A stretch of 7,472 nt of DNA from contig JAFOZN010000186.1 in assembly GCA_017391185.1 (NCBI GenBank), positions 1-7,472 on the forward strand. The letters are read 5' to 3'. The number at the start of each line of letters is the position of its first letter. The first letter of the stretch is position 1. Positions 6,405-7,472 of this stretch are shown one piece after another. The notes under the pieces are model-generated. The model was not told where the DNA came from. It saw only the letters and a list, made by a program, of their open reading frames with translations, and did not search any database. The position numbers and the translations under genes were made by a program. The stretch is from Alistipes sp. (lineage in GTDB: Bacteria; Bacteroidota; Bacteroidia; Bacteroidales; Rikenellaceae).

Positions 6405-7472
6405 CTAAAAGTTAAAATACGCTTTGGCGTTATTATAACTGATATCCTCAACCATCTTGGCGATAAAATCAAGCTCGCTGGATGGCAACAAACCCGCCTC
6501 GACATCATTTCCAATCAGGTTACACAACGTGCGGCGGAAATACTCGTGACGAGGATAGCTTAGGAAGCTACGCGAGTCGGTCAGCATACCCACAAAACGG
6601 CTCAGCAAACCCAACAATGAGAGTGCATTCATCTGACGCTCCATGCCATCCTTTTGATCCAAGAACCACCAACCTGAGCCAAACTGTATCTTACCCGCAA
6701 TCTCGCCATCTTGGAAGTTTCCGATCATCGTAGCCACCATCTCGTTATCGCGCGGATTAAGGTTGTAGAGTATAGTCTTTGTGAGTTTACCCTGCTGATC
6801 CAGCCTATCTAAGAACTTAGCCATGTTCTTAGCCAACGTAAAATCTCCAATCGAGTCAAATCCCGTATCAACGCCTATGGTTGCCATCTTACGGCTATTG
6901 TTGTTGCGAATCACACCGAAGTGGAATTGCTGAGTCCAGCCACTCTCTGAGTCCATGATACCACCCTCTACGAGCATCGCGCTCTTATAGATACGAATCT
7001 CCTGCTCGGTGAGAGACTTGCCACCATAGACCTTAGCAAAAATGGCTTCAACCTCAGAGGTAGTATAATCCTCGGCATAAAACTCCTCGAAGCCATGATC
7101 ACTCAAACGACAACCTACACTCTCAAAGAAGCGGTGACGCACTCTCAGGGCATCAATCAGAGTCACAAACGAACAAATCTCCACGCCCGAAACCTCGCTC
7201 AGACGATCCACATAGGCCTTAAATGCCGCTGGATTCTCCACTGCCATAGCCTTATCGGGACGCCATGTAGGCAAGACCTTACTCTCGAAGCCATCTTCTC
7301 GGCACTTGATATGATGCTCCAACGAATCCACAGGATCATCCGTTGTGCAAACCACCTCCACATTATAACGCCTCATCAGTCCGCGTGCCGATTATTCAGG
7401 CCTTTGCAGCATGTCCGTACAATGGTCATATATCTCGCGCGCCGTCTTGGGATTAAGCAAAGTCTCTACTCC
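6405..7472 (-). pseudogene. uxaC: Glucuronate isomerase, partial (runs off right edge) and interrupted by an in-frame TAA
   Basis: UxaC isomerises D-glucuronate to D-fructuronate and D-galacturonate to D-tagaturonate. The frame reads from the right edge as GVETLLNPKTAREIYDHC (7472-7419), continuing to QRPE, then TAA (7394-7392), then SARGLMRRYNVEVVCTTDDP. Both sides align without a frame change to E. coli UxaC, where the stop falls at about Phe140. Downstream all family blocks are intact: TTDDPVDSLEHH, KVLPTWRPDK, FHFGVIRNNN, GFDSIGD, TILYNLNPRDNE, QFGSGWWFLDQKDGMERQM, FVGMLTDSRSFLSYPRHEYFRR. About 110 N-terminal residues, including the metal-binding HxH, lie outside the window. Restart at ATG 7376-7374 would give a 323-residue product without the N-terminal active-site half, so probably inactive. 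If the TAA is a sequencing or assembly error, this is a normal uxaC. It is the first visible gene of the - strand operon. Confidence 0.85.

Noticed and set aside
7392..7394. Recoding of the stop (readthrough or selenocysteine-like insertion)
   Set aside because: The codon is TAA, not TGA or TAG. The aligned residue is aromatic, and no recoding stem-loop is apparent. Mutation or sequence error is simpler.
1..7472. CRISPR array, tRNA/rRNA, insertion sequence or phage genes
   Set aside because: I saw no regularly spaced repeats, no tRNA-like cloverleaf, and no transposase or integrase motif. All long frames are accounted for by uronate metabolism genes.

Overview
The window reads as chromosomal DNA from a member of the Bacteroidota, most likely Bacteroidales. 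Three things point there. The only clear promoter matches the Bacteroides-type consensus (TTTG, 19 bases, then TAnnTTTG). Most starts lack a strong Shine-Dalgarno. Every recognisable protein resembles the Bacteroidales version of its family, including a DUF4861 lipoprotein largely typical of that group. I cannot name the genus.

The window holds a compact uronic-acid catabolism locus built as two convergent operons. The left operon (+ strand, promoter 230-260) carries kdgK (291-1331), a KDPG-aldolase-type eda (1346-2017) and an ExuT-like major facilitator transporter (2032-3480), with 14-base gaps. The right operon (- strand) runs uxaC (enters from the right edge, ends 6405), kduI (5524-6366), a KduD/gluconate-5-dehydrogenase-like SDR (4720-5514) and a DUF4861 lipoprotein (3574-4710). 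Gaps inside it are 38, 9 and 9 bases. The operons meet at a strong hairpin terminator (about 3508-3546).

Together the genes give import of hexuronates and two ways of entering the pathway. KduI plus the SDR take unsaturated uronates (released by lyases and glycuronyl hydrolases from pectin, glycosaminoglycans or similar polymers) to 2-keto-3-deoxygluconate. UxaC opens the route for saturated glucuronate/galacturonate. KdgK and Eda then finish to pyruvate and glyceraldehyde-3-phosphate. The fructuronate/tagaturonate reductase and the dehydratase needed after UxaC are not in this window.

The main oddity is an in-frame TAA in uxaC (7392-7394) within otherwise well conserved coding sequence, about 80 bases from the right edge. 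It is either a real nonsense mutation or a sequence-end error. At the left edge (1-114) is the possible beginning of a divergent - strand gene, also with an ambiguous start. Between it and the kdgK promoter lies a 32-bp dyad (189-220) that looks like an operator. I found no RNA genes, mobile elements or CRISPR. Apart from the DUF4861 protein, whose biochemistry I do not know, the locus is an ordinary uronate module.
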